64,000 nt of DNA from Silene conica (GCA_029255685.2 CM055311.2:19614952-19678951); one strand, 5' to 3'; counted from the stretch's first letter, positions 44,945 to 57,196 are shown. Numbers and translations are program-made. The notes: generated by a model not told the origin, from the sequence alone.

Positions 44945-46194
44945 TGTTGGGTTTAGCTAGTTGCTCATAAACTAATTTAGTCATACTAACAAAACCTTTA
45001 ATTAACTTTTAATTAACATATTTATAAACTTGTTTATAAGATCTTATGCATGCTAAAATATGCGGAAAGAGGAGAAAATGAACCCTTACACACGGTCCAA
45101 TAATATGCTAGGATGATCCTCCGAGTACCCAAATTAGAATACCTCCTCCGGATGCACCAAGACAACCCCTTAACAACCGAATCTTTGTTGTGCTAGACTA
45201 AGAATCGATTTCTTCCTTAAAGTAATTCTAATCACTCTTATTAGAATATAAATACAATACTACAATTAGTATGTCAATATTATCTTATAATATGATTTTA
45301 GAGGTTTTCTTAGAATTTTCTCTCTAGAAAATTTGCTAGGGTTTTTTTTTAGAAATGAATTGTGTTAGTTATGTGATAGGAAGATCACAACTTTAATAGT
45401 GTGGTCTTGGGTTTGGGATGGCCGAAGCATAGGGAGTCCCAAGAGGGAACACCTTCCCTTTCCTATGCAATTTTATTGGCCTTAGGTAGTGTTATCAAGG
45501 CACACTATAATCATTAGGTTAATAGGGTATTAAGTGTGCTTCTTAAACACTCCTCAAACCTTCCCCAAACCGTCACATTTAGGGTTAAAATGGTTATCCA
45601 TTTTACATTTTGTCAATTGTAGAAATTGTATAATCTTGTGACATCTTATATGTCTTTAAGATATAAAAAGCATTAGTACATCTAAAACATATAAATATTT
45701 ATCATATAAATATTTTACATAATTAAATAAATCACATTTATTTAATTAATAATTAATTCGAAATTACATAATGTAAAATGATCATTTATCGTCAATACGA
45801 TTTACAACCTTTGTATTATTTCAACCCAATTCATTCTAATAACGATATTATAAATATCGTTTAATGTTCAACAATTGACACGTTTCAATTTTAAACAAAA
45901 ATCTTACATTAAGATTTAACCTCTAATTTCTCGATATACGAGTTTAAGGAATATGATCAAATCGTATCAATATACATTTTCACTTTATCGATTAAGGGAA
46001 TTGTCCTAAAGGTGTGACCTAAAGGGATCAACTGACCATCACCGTCATACGACAGTAATGTCAAACTCTAGCTAGCCAATCATTACCGATTAATGTTGGT
46101 CAGTTGACTAATAAATCGTATCATCCCTTGCGCATTCTTGTTATGAGATTTAATTACGTGATCGCACTTATTGTTGAGGACACATTTCCCAACA
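44945..46194 (-). repeat. COP-B2 5' LTR
   Basis: 1250 bp; outer end TGTTGGGAAATG (minus) followed by the CTAAT duplication. Confidence 0.95.
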
Positions 46195-46640
46195 CTAATA
46201 ACTTAATAGCATGTTCCATTTTGTAGTAAAATAAACCATACAAAATTAATAACTCAGTAGAATATTATCTTGCAATGTTTAGTATGTTTTCATTCTTATT
46301 TAAAGTCTTCCTATTATAAAATTTTGTCATCAAAAACCAGAAAAAATAAGCCATACAAAATTAATGTCTTTGTAGAATCAATTGTAAACCTTGAACACTA
46401 AATCTAAATTCTAAATGTTTGCAAGCGTCAAAATGATTGGTTTTGTAATTCCCAAATATTTTTTTACAAATAAGAGATTATCGACCGTGTAATACTCCGT
46501 TGACGTTAAATCAAATAGATAGAGATTCTACATAATCAAATCGTAAAGAAAAATAAATAATAAATGGATATAGATAACATGATTAACAAAATCCTAAAAG
46601 AGAAAGTATAATAATATTACTATAATATAATAATCACAAT
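46195..46640. other. Non-coding spacer
   Basis: AT-rich; AAAATTAATA..TTAGTAGAAT-like words repeat loosely, nothing coding. Confidence 0.5.
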
Positions 46641-47009
46641 TAGAGCTGGCAAATAATGACACGACACGAACCCGACACGAAATTAGTGGGTTTGGATTAA
46701 GGCTTAATGACCCATTTATGTAAGTGGGTCGACACGAACACGACACGATATTTAATTGGGTCAGGTTTGGGTTGAGCTCTTTAAACACGAACCCGACATG
46801 AATGACCTGTTTACAAAATTAATCCAAATTTTTTCTATCCTCCATCACATAAATATACTTAAACTTTCCAAATATGGACATGACACGAAAACACGACACA
46901 AACACGATACGAAATTTAATTGGGTCGGGTTTGGGTTGGAGGGTTCGTGACCCGTTTACATGGGACACGAACCCGAACCCGACACGACCCGATCTGTTTG
47001 CCAGGTCTA
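46641..47009. mobile_element. hAT-type MITE, 369 bp
   Basis: Terminal inverted repeats TAGAGCTGGCAAA and TTTGCCAGGTCTA (12 of 13 complementary) flanked by a perfect 8-bp duplication ATCACAAT (46633-46640, 47010-47017). The interior is full of GACACGA and GGGTCGGGTTTGGGTT words and has no transposase. Eight-base duplications and this end sequence fit hAT. A relative begins at 58263. Confidence 0.9.
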
Positions 47010-47145
47010 ATCACAATCAATACTAATATGAAACTAAGTAATATTTTTATCATAAATAATGAAATAGCTAATGTGCGGGAAAATATTTTAATGACCGTCA
47101 TGTGTCCAATGATTTATCTATTATAATTATATATATAGGTTAGAT

Positions 47146-47313
47146 TGTCAATTCGTTCGTTCCGAGATAAGACTTTCTTGCACTTCTAAAGTGGATACTT
47201 TCTATGACGGGCATGCGACCCATCCTATGTCTAATATTGAAAAGAATATGGACGAAGGAATTACAATGGAACCCGGTTCTAGCATTGCTGCTGGAACGAG
47301 CTCAAAAACCTAG
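47146..47313 (+). pseudogene. Exon-like fragment 1, unknown gene
   Basis: From an acceptor-like TTAG at 47143 the frame reads 55 codons (CQFVRSEIRLSCTSKVDTFY, later HPMSNIEKNMDEG and GSSIAAGTSSKT) to a TAG at 47311. Amino-acid composition looks natural but no family is recognised. It could be a last exon or a gene relic carried by an old insertion. Confidence 0.3.
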
Positions 47314-47434
47314 ATCCATATAATAAATGGTGCATTATTTTTTCAGCATGGTTCTGATCCTTGGTGAGTTTAGATCATTTTAATGCAATAACTTTTGTCC
47401 AAAGACAGTTCTAATCAAGAGTAAACAACCCTAA

Positions 47435-47599
47435 CCAAACCGGGTGCATACAAGGACCATTGCTGAAAGGTTGCTCCCCAATGCGCTTTATGTCACTATC
47501 AACATACTTATTTGATCAAGCATAGTTCAAGGGGCCTTAGAAGATGTTGCATCATTTCTAGAGTCTTCAAAAGAGTCCAATGTGCATAATCAAGACTGA
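47435..47599 (+). pseudogene. Exon-like fragment 2, with one in-frame stop
   Basis: Reads PNRVHTRTIAERLLPNALYV ... then SSIVQGALEDVASFLESSKE ... to a TGA at 47597. One TGA lies in the middle of the frame, so if this was a host exon it is decayed. An AG (CATAG at 47525) could instead start a spliced exon after that stop. I do not recognise the protein. Confidence 0.3.
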
Positions 47600-48682
47600 A
47601 CATGCAAAAAAATGATTGTTGTATCAAATGCTACTTTATGCTTTTGTCCTTCTTACCTTTTTTATTTTCCGATTGTAAGACTTTATAGTCGTTGTTGTTG
47701 TCCTTTGTGGACTTCTGGCTGCTGTTTTATTAGTCATTGAATATAATGTTGGTTTTATGGATAAGATTGTTTGGCTTGTACTATAAAAGCAAGCATATAC
47801 CTTCTCAAAAATCAGATTTGATTAAGTAAAAATATGAGCTTGAAAACTGAGTTTTTTACTTCCTTCATCTTGCTTAGTGTGGAAAACTCTCCATTTGCTT
47901 AATGCTTGGAGCGGAATTTAGTCCTTGCTTTGGGACCATGGACGAGATTCCTAAGCCTAGACTTGCTTCGTGATCTCGTCTAAGTCATACCCTTTTGTTT
48001 TGTTTTGTTTTGTTTTAACAAGCTAAACAAATTGTTTGAGTGTTGTTTCGAGTCTTGTTTCAGCATTCATTTCGAGTCAAAAACCATCCAATTAAAAGTT
48101 GTTTTAATTTCACTCCAAATAATTAGTGTCACAAAGTCGAGTTCTTGAGTCTTTATTTGAGTTAAAAAGTCTATTTGAGTACTCATTTCGAGTCTTTAGT
48201 CCAACACCATTTCGAGTGGAAAATCACTCAAAATACGAGTTGTTTAAATTTCAGTCCACAATCTAACACACTGCAGAGTTCTCTTTTATTGCACTTTGGT
48301 TTTTTATTTATGTTCTTTCATTCCTAAAAAAAGATAGAGCTATTAAAACAAAACAATTGTCAGGAGACTCAATATCGTGCCACGTCCGACAATTAAATCG
48401 GGTAAAAATAACATAGACAACTCATATTGGCATATTGCGCCTTCTCATTCCGGTAACTCCAATTTTATAGGTATAGTCCTAGATATGTACAGGTCGTGTC
48501 AATATTATGTTTGTATCATCTGAACTTAAAATCAACTCAATTACATAAATGGAACAATTGCCTCAACCATAATCAAACCTATTTAAATTTTATATAGCCC
48601 AACAATGCAACCTTGATATATTTTTAATCTATTCATTTTAACTACTTAACTCATATAACACATTAAACTCATTAACTCAACA
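47600..48682. other. Spacer with weak repeats
   Basis: A (TTTTG)n run at about 47994-48016 and a degenerate direct repeat of about 127 bp (ATTTCGAGT words at 48068 and 48195). GACGAGAT and ATCTCGTC (near 47943-47980) can pair as an 8-bp stem. No gene seen. Confidence 0.45.
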
Positions 48683-49950
48683 TGTGGAAAAACTTGACTT
48701 GTACATAGTTAACATGTATGTACATAGGTGTAATTATAAATAAGATCTTTTATATAAGGCAGACAACTATACTTACTAAGTGATAAAATCATTCTTTTAT
48801 TTAATCTTTATCTCATTACAATTTCTTCTCACAAAACATTCTAGAATATTTTATAGCTTTACTCTTCATTTCAGCATATCCACGTACTTGAGCTCCCCTA
48901 CTCATCTTCACATGGTATCAAAGTAGGTTTCAACCAGACTCTACATACACACGATTCTTCTTTCAAGCAATCACATCTCTTATTTTGTTTCTCCGAAAAA
49001 TTCAAAAAATTTAATTCAAAACCCTAATTTTTCAAAAGAAATCCTAAAAACTTCAATTTTTCATTTCATTCTTCTTTCAATAGCTTCGTCACCTTAATTC
49101 GCTTCAATTCAAGTCGTTCATTTCTCAAGACTAATCTACTCAAAGTTTCGCAAAATGGCAGAAAATTTAAAAATAACTTATCAGAATCCTTATGATGCTC
49201 ATCTTTACTTGTCACAATCTGACTATCCTTCAATGAAGCTAAACAATACGATTTTTAATGGAAAAAATTTATCTCAATGTAGTCGCAGCGATCTTCTCTG
49301 GCCAGAGTCAAAGAATAAGGAAGGTTCCGTCATCGAAGGCACACCTAGAAGTGGTTCAACCTCTTCAAATTAAAGCTTCAAAAATGGTTTAGATGCAATT
49401 CGATGATGAGGCGTTGGATTCTCTTCTTAATTGTTCCTGAAATCAAAGAATCCTTCACGTTGTCAAGAACTACGAGGTTATTATGGACAGATATTCAGGA
49501 AATATACGGACAATCTAATGGTCCATTATTATTGTTTCAATTGAAGAAAGAAATCAAGAATATTTTTGAGGATGATTCTGTTGCAGAATACTTCACTAAA
49601 CTCAGACAACGTTGGGATAATATTGAAGAGATTTTAGGCTTTACCTAAGAGTAGTTGTGGCACGGTGGAGAAGTGTGCCTACAATATTCTGAAAAAGATT
49701 ATAGAAGCAGCTTCAAAGGAGAAGTCGATTACTTTTTTGATGGGATTGAATGCTTCTTAAGAAAATATTAGAAGAAATATTCTTTCCTTTAAGCCTCTGT
49801 CGAATATTAACAAGGCATATTCTATTTTTCAGCAAGTCGAGAGTCAGAAGTCCATCTCTTTGATTTTGTAATCAGCCCCGGATTCTAGTGCATTAAATAT
49901 AGTTAGACCTGATTCTTCCAAGAATGGTGGATCTCAGGACGCTTGGAATG
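48683..49950 (+). mobile_element. COP-C: copia fragment (short LTR, PBS, gag start)
   Basis: TGTGGAAAA...CTTCACA (48683-48912, about 230 bp) looks like a short 5' LTR with a TATATAAGG box at 48751. It is followed at once by TGGTATCAAAG, a diverged initiator-Met PBS, and 240 bp later a copia gag start. The fragment stops where the GYP-C LTR begins, so GYP-C probably inserted here and the rest lies right of the window. The left limit is uncertain. Confidence 0.6.
49155..49860 (+). pseudogene. COP-C gag remnant
   Basis: MAENLKITYQNPYDAHLYLS with SDYPSMKLN matches the start of the common plant copia gag (NPYYLHPSD-like). Further on come LLWTDIQEIYGQSNGPLLLF and IKNIFEDDSVAEYFTKLRQR, typical of its middle. 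Clearly decayed, with several interruptions; a different copia lineage from COP-A, B and D. Confidence 0.75.
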
Positions 49951-51403
49951 TGTGGTGACCAGGGTTAATTAGTCGTATACCCAATCAAAGATAACCAACT
50001 GGTCTAACTAACATAGCTAGGGAAGTCGGGATCGTATTCAGGGGGAGACAAGATATATTTATTTGTTAATTAAATTTGTCTTAAGGTAACAATTAGAGGG
50101 TTGTAAAAGTCATTTATCTAAACTAAGGAAAATAATTAAAATAAAAAGACCAAAACTATTAAATCAATTAATAATAAGGGAGATGAAAATAATAAAGGAA
50201 CGTGGCTAGGACTGTCGGTTCATCATGGTCAAGTCTAAGGTCAAAGGTAAAATCAAGATCTATCAAATAATCGGTCTGAAGGGTACTGAATAAATATCCG
50301 GCCCGATCTGATATTCACCGTAAAGTAATACTAACTTAGCGGCCACTTCGTTAAATTACCTCGATGTTCACAACAGGTCTCACCCCTTCCAATCGACCCG
50401 ATACATCTTAGGATTTACACAGATTAATTAACCAATTACGTGCACTTAACTTTTTAATTACTATTTTATGTTATGAGTAACAATTCAGACGTGATTATAA
50501 GACAAATCTGTTAATTAACTAAGAACATATCAAAATCATGACTCCCCCAAATCCTAGCATAAGAAATATAGCTACTCATGTGAAGGGAAACGAAAATAAT
50601 ATAAAAGGTAGACATATTTTAAGACGAGAAATTAAAACGCAAGAAAGTAAAAGACAATAAATAAAAAGGGAAGAAATCTTACGATAAAGAGAATCTTGAA
50701 ACTAATTAAGAACTTTATTAAACTTAAATAAAAACCGTCTTGAGAATTGAACAAAAACTAAACTAATAAATTGTAAAACTGAAATTGACTTGTAAATTGA
50801 TAAAAGATGATTCTAAAACAGCATAGACGCCTTCTATTTATAGTAAGAAGGTTTTTATTTGCGTACAACACGAAAACGAGTAGATTATAAGTAAAACACT
50901 AAAACTAATGTCGTCATCTCAACAGCCGCGATAGTCCTCGATCGAGCATCTTCAGAGTCCTCCATCGAGCAATTCCACAACAACTTTACCAGATCAAGTA
51001 ATTTTTACACTCGATCGAGCAACTCTCTTATCCAATCCATTTGATCGAGTAACTGGAGTACTCAATTGATTACCTTTGGTCTAGAAACTACTCGATCGAG
51101 GAACTAGACCTCTCGATCGAGTAAAACTCTGCTGCACAACTATTTGAGACGTAATTAAAGGCTCCTGAAATACTTCACGCATTACGAGGCGACGTAGTCC
51201 TGCTCAAAACTCTTCTAAATCCTAAATGCATTCTCAAGGACGAGTTTAGGCTTGATTTGCACCACTTTTGAGTCTTTCATGCACAAATCACAAGACAAAC
51301 ACAAACTAGTAAATTCGGGGCAAAATATAACTAAAAGATATTATAAAAGCATAGAAATGCGGGTCAAATATACGATAGAAGTCTATATAAATGACACGCA
51401 TCA
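49951..51403 (-). repeat. GYP-C 3' LTR
   Basis: The inner edge ACACGCATCA at 51403 is followed by a PPT-like tract. The outer edge is taken at TGTGGTGACC (49951) and is less certain. Its interior resembles the GYP-A LTR (GTCGGGATCGTATTCAGGGG versus GGTCGATCTCCACAGGGAGG). Confidence 0.7.
50937..51121. repeat. GYP-C palindrome array in the LTR
   Basis: Site starts, degenerate ones included: 50937, 50960, 50989, 51010, 51040, 51061, 51091, 51112. Spacings 23, 29, 21, 30, 21, 30, 21: eight sites, four pairs. Decayed sites such as CTCAATTGAT (51061) still sit in register. Confidence 0.85.
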
Positions 51404-53970
51404 AACGTTCCCAAAACAAACCTTTGTTTGTCCTCAAGCAAACTATATGCAACTAACTACAGGACTAATAATGAAAATGAGTAAAAATCAGAGCCAACTA
51501 TATACTATCAACTTAAACTCGATTTGTGCAAATAAATTAACAACTAAAAATGACAAATAAAAGCAAACGAATTTATACATATCTGGAAAAATAGTTGCAC
51601 TTTCGACGTTGCAAGACTGCAAAAAAATGGACTCTCATAAGACACACTTTCTCTCAATGAACCAAAGGGTAAGTAATTATATGTAAAAGAGAGAAGAAAT
51701 ATAGTCACTCACCTAGACTACGGCCCACATAATCATCCATGCAATTTAATATGAGAAACGATTCTAACTACCGTATACACATAATCAAACCATTCGAAAT
51801 CCATCATATGCCGAATACTTGCAATATTTTTGGAAAAGTGAGGCTTATGGGTAAGAAAAGGCAAAATAATTTTCGGACTTGAGATGGTAATAGCCAAGCT
51901 AGCATCTTATCGAATTACTAAATATTAAATCCAATTCGAAACCGCACAAAGTAAACTTAAATGCCATAATTTTTTAAGCATTAACTCAACACTTCTATTT
52001 CCACTTTCCTTTCTTTCTTGCAAGGGAAATAATTCTTTTCTTTCGTCCCACAATTTCCCTTCTTTTCATCTTGTAAGAAAATCCCGGAGGTGAAACGTTT
52101 TACCAATTCTAACCATAGTCCTCCGTGGATTTTCTTTCATTACAAGAACCAACAATTTTTCCATTTTTTTTTCTCATATATATTTTTTCAATATATTTTT
52201 CTTTTTCCAACATTGTATTTTTTTCCCTATTTTTTCCTTGTTTTCTTCTTCAAGGTTGGATAATATATATATTTTCTCCAAATCAACTTTATATCGCAAG
52301 GAAATGCTCCACAATTGATATTTTGAAATACATACCACTAAAACTACAAAACTAGTTTGACACAAGGGTAGGCTTAGTTTATGGATTGTAGCTAACAGAG
52401 GCAAATAAAGAATTTGGCCAATTGAGAAGTGAATTGGGGTAAGATGTATAAAAGGGAATTGCAAGCATTTTCCAACACATAATATCAATCTACTAAGCTG
52501 AATGTATGCAGGTAAAAAGTAATCAGATGTCATATTTGTGCAATTTGATGTTTCATGACATGCAAGGAGCAACTACTCACAATCTTAAATGAAACCGGTC
52601 ATGAATGAATGTCACTAGTTTATTAGCTCTAAAACCTCAGAAAGTTTATTGTAGTTTGCCAAATTTTTCAGTTAACTCTAATCGTTTAACAGATTTCCAA
52701 GACAAAATTCGAGATAATGCTAAAATTTTTGCTAAAAGATGTAATTATATGCACAGTTCAAGCTAAGCGACAATTAATACCGCAATGTCATCACTGAAAT
52801 ACTTCAATCCAACTCGACCTAAAATGCATAAATAAACGTGATTTTTGGGTTTTTATTTTTATTTTTTTTGTGATTTTATATATTTTTTTGAAATAAATAA
52901 AATACGATGCAAACTTAAAAATAGACGTGAATGCAAAACAAATGCGAATGCAGACGCAGAGGAATCATTACCCTCTCCAAACCAAAACGGACAATACCCT
53001 CAATGTCCTTGCAGCAGAGAAACCACGACAACAAGGGGATAGGGGGAAATATGACCTATTCATGCGATTCTAGAATTAAAAATAATAAAATAAACTAAGA
53101 AACAAAAAAGTAAGGAGCAGAAAATTTCGCAAGTGACTTCCCTAAACCGATTTTAAAACCGTATAAGGAGACGTAACAACACCGGGAAACTTGTCGAGAG
53201 AAGTAGCATTAATAATGACATGGCTAAGCAGCAACGCAACACCAACAACAGAGCAACATCGGTAGCCTACATAGCAGCGACAACCCACGGCGGTGGCAAC
53301 ACCAAGCACGTTGGTGCGCGGGAGGACGGCAAAAACGCGACTGAAGACGACTGTTATTCCTAAAAACGAAAAGGAAAAACTAAATTAAAACATCCTAATA
53401 CCGAAAGTAAAGCTCCAAACGCAAGAACTTCGAACTGAAATTCAAAATTCTTAGAATTACAAACCCAAAATTTTGACTTCCAAATCGAATTTATGCAAAA
53501 TTTAAATCGAAAGTTATTAAATTGAAACCCAAAATGTCAAGATTTGTGCTTTAATTAAAAGAACAACGAAACGAGTTGCGAAAAACAACTCAATTTCGAA
53601 TTTCCTCAGGCTTGAAAAATCCCCCAAATTTCGAAATTTTAAGATTTAGACTAAATAAAAAACGAAATTAAGCAAGGAGACTTACTTGACGACGGAATGC
53701 ACGACAATTAGAGCTAAAACGAAATAAAAAAGCGCTGAAACGAATTCTAACCCAAATTGAAAATAAACATCTTGAAGTTTTGAACTTTGAGAAAAAAACG
53801 AAGGCTTTCTTGATTGTTTTAGAAGCTATAATTGAGGTGGAGTTCAGATTTGAGTGAGAAACAGATAATATAGGCGAAAAGTGAGTATTAAAAGGTAAGA
53901 AAATAATTGAAGATGAAGTACGAATGAACAAATGAGGAAAAGAGAAGTCTCGTACCTGATATTCTGTTGC
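51404..53970 (-). other. GYP-C 3' non-coding tail
   Basis: The PPT-like tract GTTTGTTTTGGGAACGTT (minus) lies at the LTR edge, 51404-51421. Further in: T-rich stretches (52140-52260), the block ATTGTAGTTTGCCAAA (about 52650) shared with GYP-A, a second tract (52972-52988) with a hairpin-like GGACA...TGTCC (52989-53008), and a third tract (53136-53149). No reliable frame; 52174-52572 and similar are shadows. Confidence 0.65.
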
Positions 53971-53975
53971 AACTA

Positions 53976-54167
53976 CTCGATCGATTAGGTTCAAACCACT
54001 CGATCGAGGACTTACCTGGTAATACATACTCGATCGAGTAAAGATGTACTCGATCGAGGACCTCTTATGTCCAAAAACGCTCGATCGAGTATACTAGGGC
54101 ACTCGATCGACCAGACCACCTCTGCATTTGAAACTACTCGATCGACTATAATGAGTACTCGATCAAG
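53976..54167. repeat. GYP-C palindrome array in the 3' region
   Basis: Site starts: 53976, 53999, 54029, 54049, 54080, 54102, 54137 and 54158. Spacings 23, 30, 20, 31, 22, 35, 21. Eight sites again, in the place matching the 7458-7641 array of GYP-A. Confidence 0.85.
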
Positions 54168-54506
54168 TGAAATTTACCTGGGCACGCAGTCGAATACTCC
54201 AGTTTTCGATATTTTCGCTTTTAGTCCTCAAAATACGCCTAAAATATCTAAAAAACACTAACTACAAATTTATTGACCTAAAAAGATAAAAAAAATAACC
54301 AAGGAAATAAATAATTAAAAACTAAAATCGGGGTTGCCTCCCGGGAGCGCTTGGTTGATGAGGACTCGCTCGACCTTGATATCATCAATCCTTAAGGGGG
54401 GTTGAAACGTGGTGAGTTTGCAACTTTCCTTCTATCCTTGATCTCTAAGTCAAATTTTTCAAGAAGAAGGAACCATCGCAAACGTCTTTATTTGGGCTCT
54501 TTTTTC

Positions 54507-56287
54507 TTAAAAAGATGCCTTAAAGCTACATGCATGATTAGAAAAAATAATAAGTTTCGAACCTAGTAAATAGGGACGAAATTTCTCTAAGGCACGGATT
54601 ATAGCAAAAAATTCCTTCTCAGCATAAGGATACTTGACTTGAGCCTCATCCAGAGTTTGGATCGCATGATCAATATAAGTTAAGATGTGGCCCTTTTGTT
54701 GACCTAGAACTACTCCAACTATATTTTCATTAGCCTCACATAATATTTCTACCGGTAGATCTGGCTCTTTTACCTCCACAGCAGATGAGGTTTCTATGGA
54801 CGGGGTTACCGTCTTACCTTTCTTGATCGTAGTATCCATGATCTGGGGATCATCCTGCTTATCTCTAGACTCATCACAAACAGTTATAAAACTAAATGGG
54901 TTCCTATTAAGGGAGCCACCTAAATGATTCATCGTACATTCATCAATTATATCTATAGTAAAACAAGTATCCTCAATCATGGGCTTAGCTAGCGAGTGGG
55001 CTAAATTAAAGGTAACTTTTTCATCCCCCACTTCTAATGTCGAATGACCATGTTTGACATTAATAATAACCCTTGCAGTATGTAAGAAAGGTGGTCCTAA
55101 AATAATGGGAACCTAGGTATCCTTGGCCATATCCAAAACAAAAAAATTGACAGGTATAAAGACCTTGTCTCTTTTAACTGGGACATCTTCTAAGACACCT
55201 AAAGGTTTCCTAATAGAACGATCAACCATTTGCAGGGTGACACTAGTGTCCTTAAGGTGGCCAATATTTAATTTATTATAGACAGAATAAGGCATGACAC
55301 TAACACTATCACCTTGATCACATAAAGCTTTGTCAAGAAGTTGGGTGCCAATGGTACAAGGGATAAAAAACTATTTGGGTCTTTCAATTTAGAAGGGGAT
55401 TTGCTTTGTAAGAGTGCACTACACTCTTCGATAAAGGCACTAGTCACCTTTTCATTAAAACTCCTCTTACGTGTTAAAATATCGTTAAGGAACTTAGCAT
55501 AAGAGGGTATCTGGGTGATTAGCCCAGTGAAGGGCACGGTGACCTGAAGATTTTTGGAAACCTCCAACAATTTCTCGAATTGAGTGTCCAATTTTTTATT
55601 TTTCAAGCGTCCTAGGAATGAGAGCTTGATAAAAATAGGCGAAATATTAGCTTTTTCCTTCCTGGTATCAGTTTTGGACGTATTTGCATTGATATTAGCC
55701 TTTTCATCGGTCGATCACTCGATCGAGCATCAACAACAGTTGATCGAGGACCTGCATGGTTAGTATTGGTCAATCAAGGAATTTCTTCACTTGATCGAGT
55801 ACTCTCTACATTAGGAGTGCTCGATTAAGCAACATCAGCAATTGATCGAATAACATCTGGGCTAGAAATGCTCGATCGAGTAACAAAGTCGCTCGATCGA
55901 CTATTTTGAGCAGCGCCGACCTGTATACTATTATTATTTTTACGTAAATACATACCTGGGTTATTACCTGACTCGGTGTGAGGCATATTTAGTCCATCGT
56001 AGGCAAGACCGCTGCGAAGATGGCTTACATTCGCGGTATCGTGAGGTTTCTTAGGTCGAGAAAACAAAGCACCTTGAGGTCGACTGGAATTCTGGGTTAA
56101 AATCTGGCAATCTAATTATCCAACATCTTGTTGTGAGCCTTGAGTTGGTTAATGAGCGCTTATTGCTTCTGGGAATTCGCTAGTTGTTGCTGTAGAAAGA
56201 CCTTGATATCCGCCACGTCATTATTTGGAGGTGGTTGGGAGTATTGTGGACCTCCTTGATTTGGCCTTTGGAAATTACCCTGATTGG
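54507..56287 (-). pseudogene. GYP-C protease and RNase H remnants
   Basis: Minus-strand order: gag linker with palindrome-encoded words, a gag-protease stretch (LEVSKNLQVTVPFTGLITQI, PSYAKFLNDILTRKRS), retropepsin-like text (GVLEDVPVKRDKVFIPVNFF), then an RNase H segment typical of gypsy pol (YPYAEKEFFAIIRALEKFRP, YLLGSKLIIFSNHA). RT between protease and RNase H is missing and no integrase follows. Fossil with several breaks. Confidence 0.8.
55718..55901. repeat. GYP-C palindrome array in the gag linker: alternating 21 and 30 bp
   Basis: Site starts: 55718, 55739, 55769, 55790, 55820, 55841, 55871 and 55892, i.e. 21, 30, 21, 30, 21, 30, 21. Only three or four sites are perfect; others such as GTCAATCAAG or CTCGATTAAG are decayed but exactly in register. 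Same spacing as 7458-7641 in GYP-A. Confidence 0.9.
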
Positions 56288-56389
56288 TGTAACACCTGGG
56301 TTGAAGACCCGTTGCCAGACCCTAAACCGTGAATCATCTAAGAAGGAGACGTAGTTAAGGTTACAGAGTCAGAATTTGATTGTGGTATT

Positions 56390-56408
56390 GGGGGGGGGGG
56401 GGGGGGGG
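56390..56408 (+). repeat. Run of 19 G
   Basis: An uninterrupted G homopolymer directly before the palindrome cluster. Could fold as a G-quadruplex; its length may be affected by sequencing error. Confidence 0.9.
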
Positions 56409-56412
56409 AGGA

Positions 56413-56479
56413 CTCGGTCGAGTGAGACCAACTCGATCGAGTGTCACTCACTCGGTCGAGTAAGTCCAACTCGGTCGAG
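56413..56479. repeat. Four palindromes at 19-bp spacing in the solo LTR
   Basis: CTCGGTCGAG at 56413, 56451 and 56470 and CTCGATCGAG at 56432: spacings 19, 19, 19. The GG variant is intermediate between the CTCGATCGAG of GYP-A/C and the GGTCGACC-type of GYP-B. Confidence 0.9.
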
Positions 56480-57196
56480 TGTGCTCTTTCCAGTAGGTTT
56501 GTTTACGCATCGGGATATAAGTAAAACCTAATTCATTTTATCAATCGGCAGACTTAGTGAACCTAAACTACAAACAAAAGAACTCCCCATCTCTCTCCTC
56601 TTCTTCTTCAAACCTACTTTAGATGCTGGAAGGCCTTGCTGACGCGTCTAATCAATCAGAGACCTATCACCCGTCACCATGATCGTTATTGTGGGAACCA
56701 TGGATGACACCTAGGGTCGTATGAGAGGTTCTTGGTTGCTTGTGTCAGGTAGGTAACCCTACTCAGTCAAGTATTAATGTATAATCGTCTTGTATTGATT
56801 CATAGTTTTATACTTATTGTATCTTACGGATAGTATAGAAACTGAAAATGATGCGGTGATGGTATTGAGTATTGAGATGGGAACATATGTGTGGGACCGT
56901 TGCGAGAAACGGCTCTCACTCCTACGATCTCTCTTCGTGGGACCCGCCACTGAGAGGATGTGCACGTTAAGGATCTAGGTACCCCTTGCCGTGAACAAGG
57001 TGGGGATGTTGTGTGAGATATCAGTGATGTCATTATGATGGTTGTGGCAGATACGGATTCATGGTTCTAGTACTTGTTATATAAGTTGTGGTATTGAGAT
57101 GATTTTAGTTAGAATGTGCGCTTTATCTTTACAGGTTGCTTGCATTATTTGTACTGACGTGTGTGTATTTGTGTGGTTCCTATCTGTGTTTGCAGT

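Larger units (their letters stand above)
37897..46194 (-). mobile_element. COP-B2: second gag-only copia (TR-GAG type)
   Basis: Target duplication CTAAT at 37892-37896 and 46195-46199. LTRs of 1252 bp (37897-39148) and 1250 bp (44945-46194) read TGTTGGGAAATG...AACCCAACA on the minus strand, with roughly 6 substitutions and a small indel (0.5%), so about 0.2-0.4 million years. PBS, leader, gag and 3' region match COP-B1 throughout. No pol. The gag carries about two interruptions. Confidence 0.93.

Noticed and set aside
47940-47985. Stem GACGAGAT/ATCTCGTC, considered as a small structured RNA gene
   Set aside because: An isolated 8-bp stem with no family signature; chance is likely in a spacer of this length.
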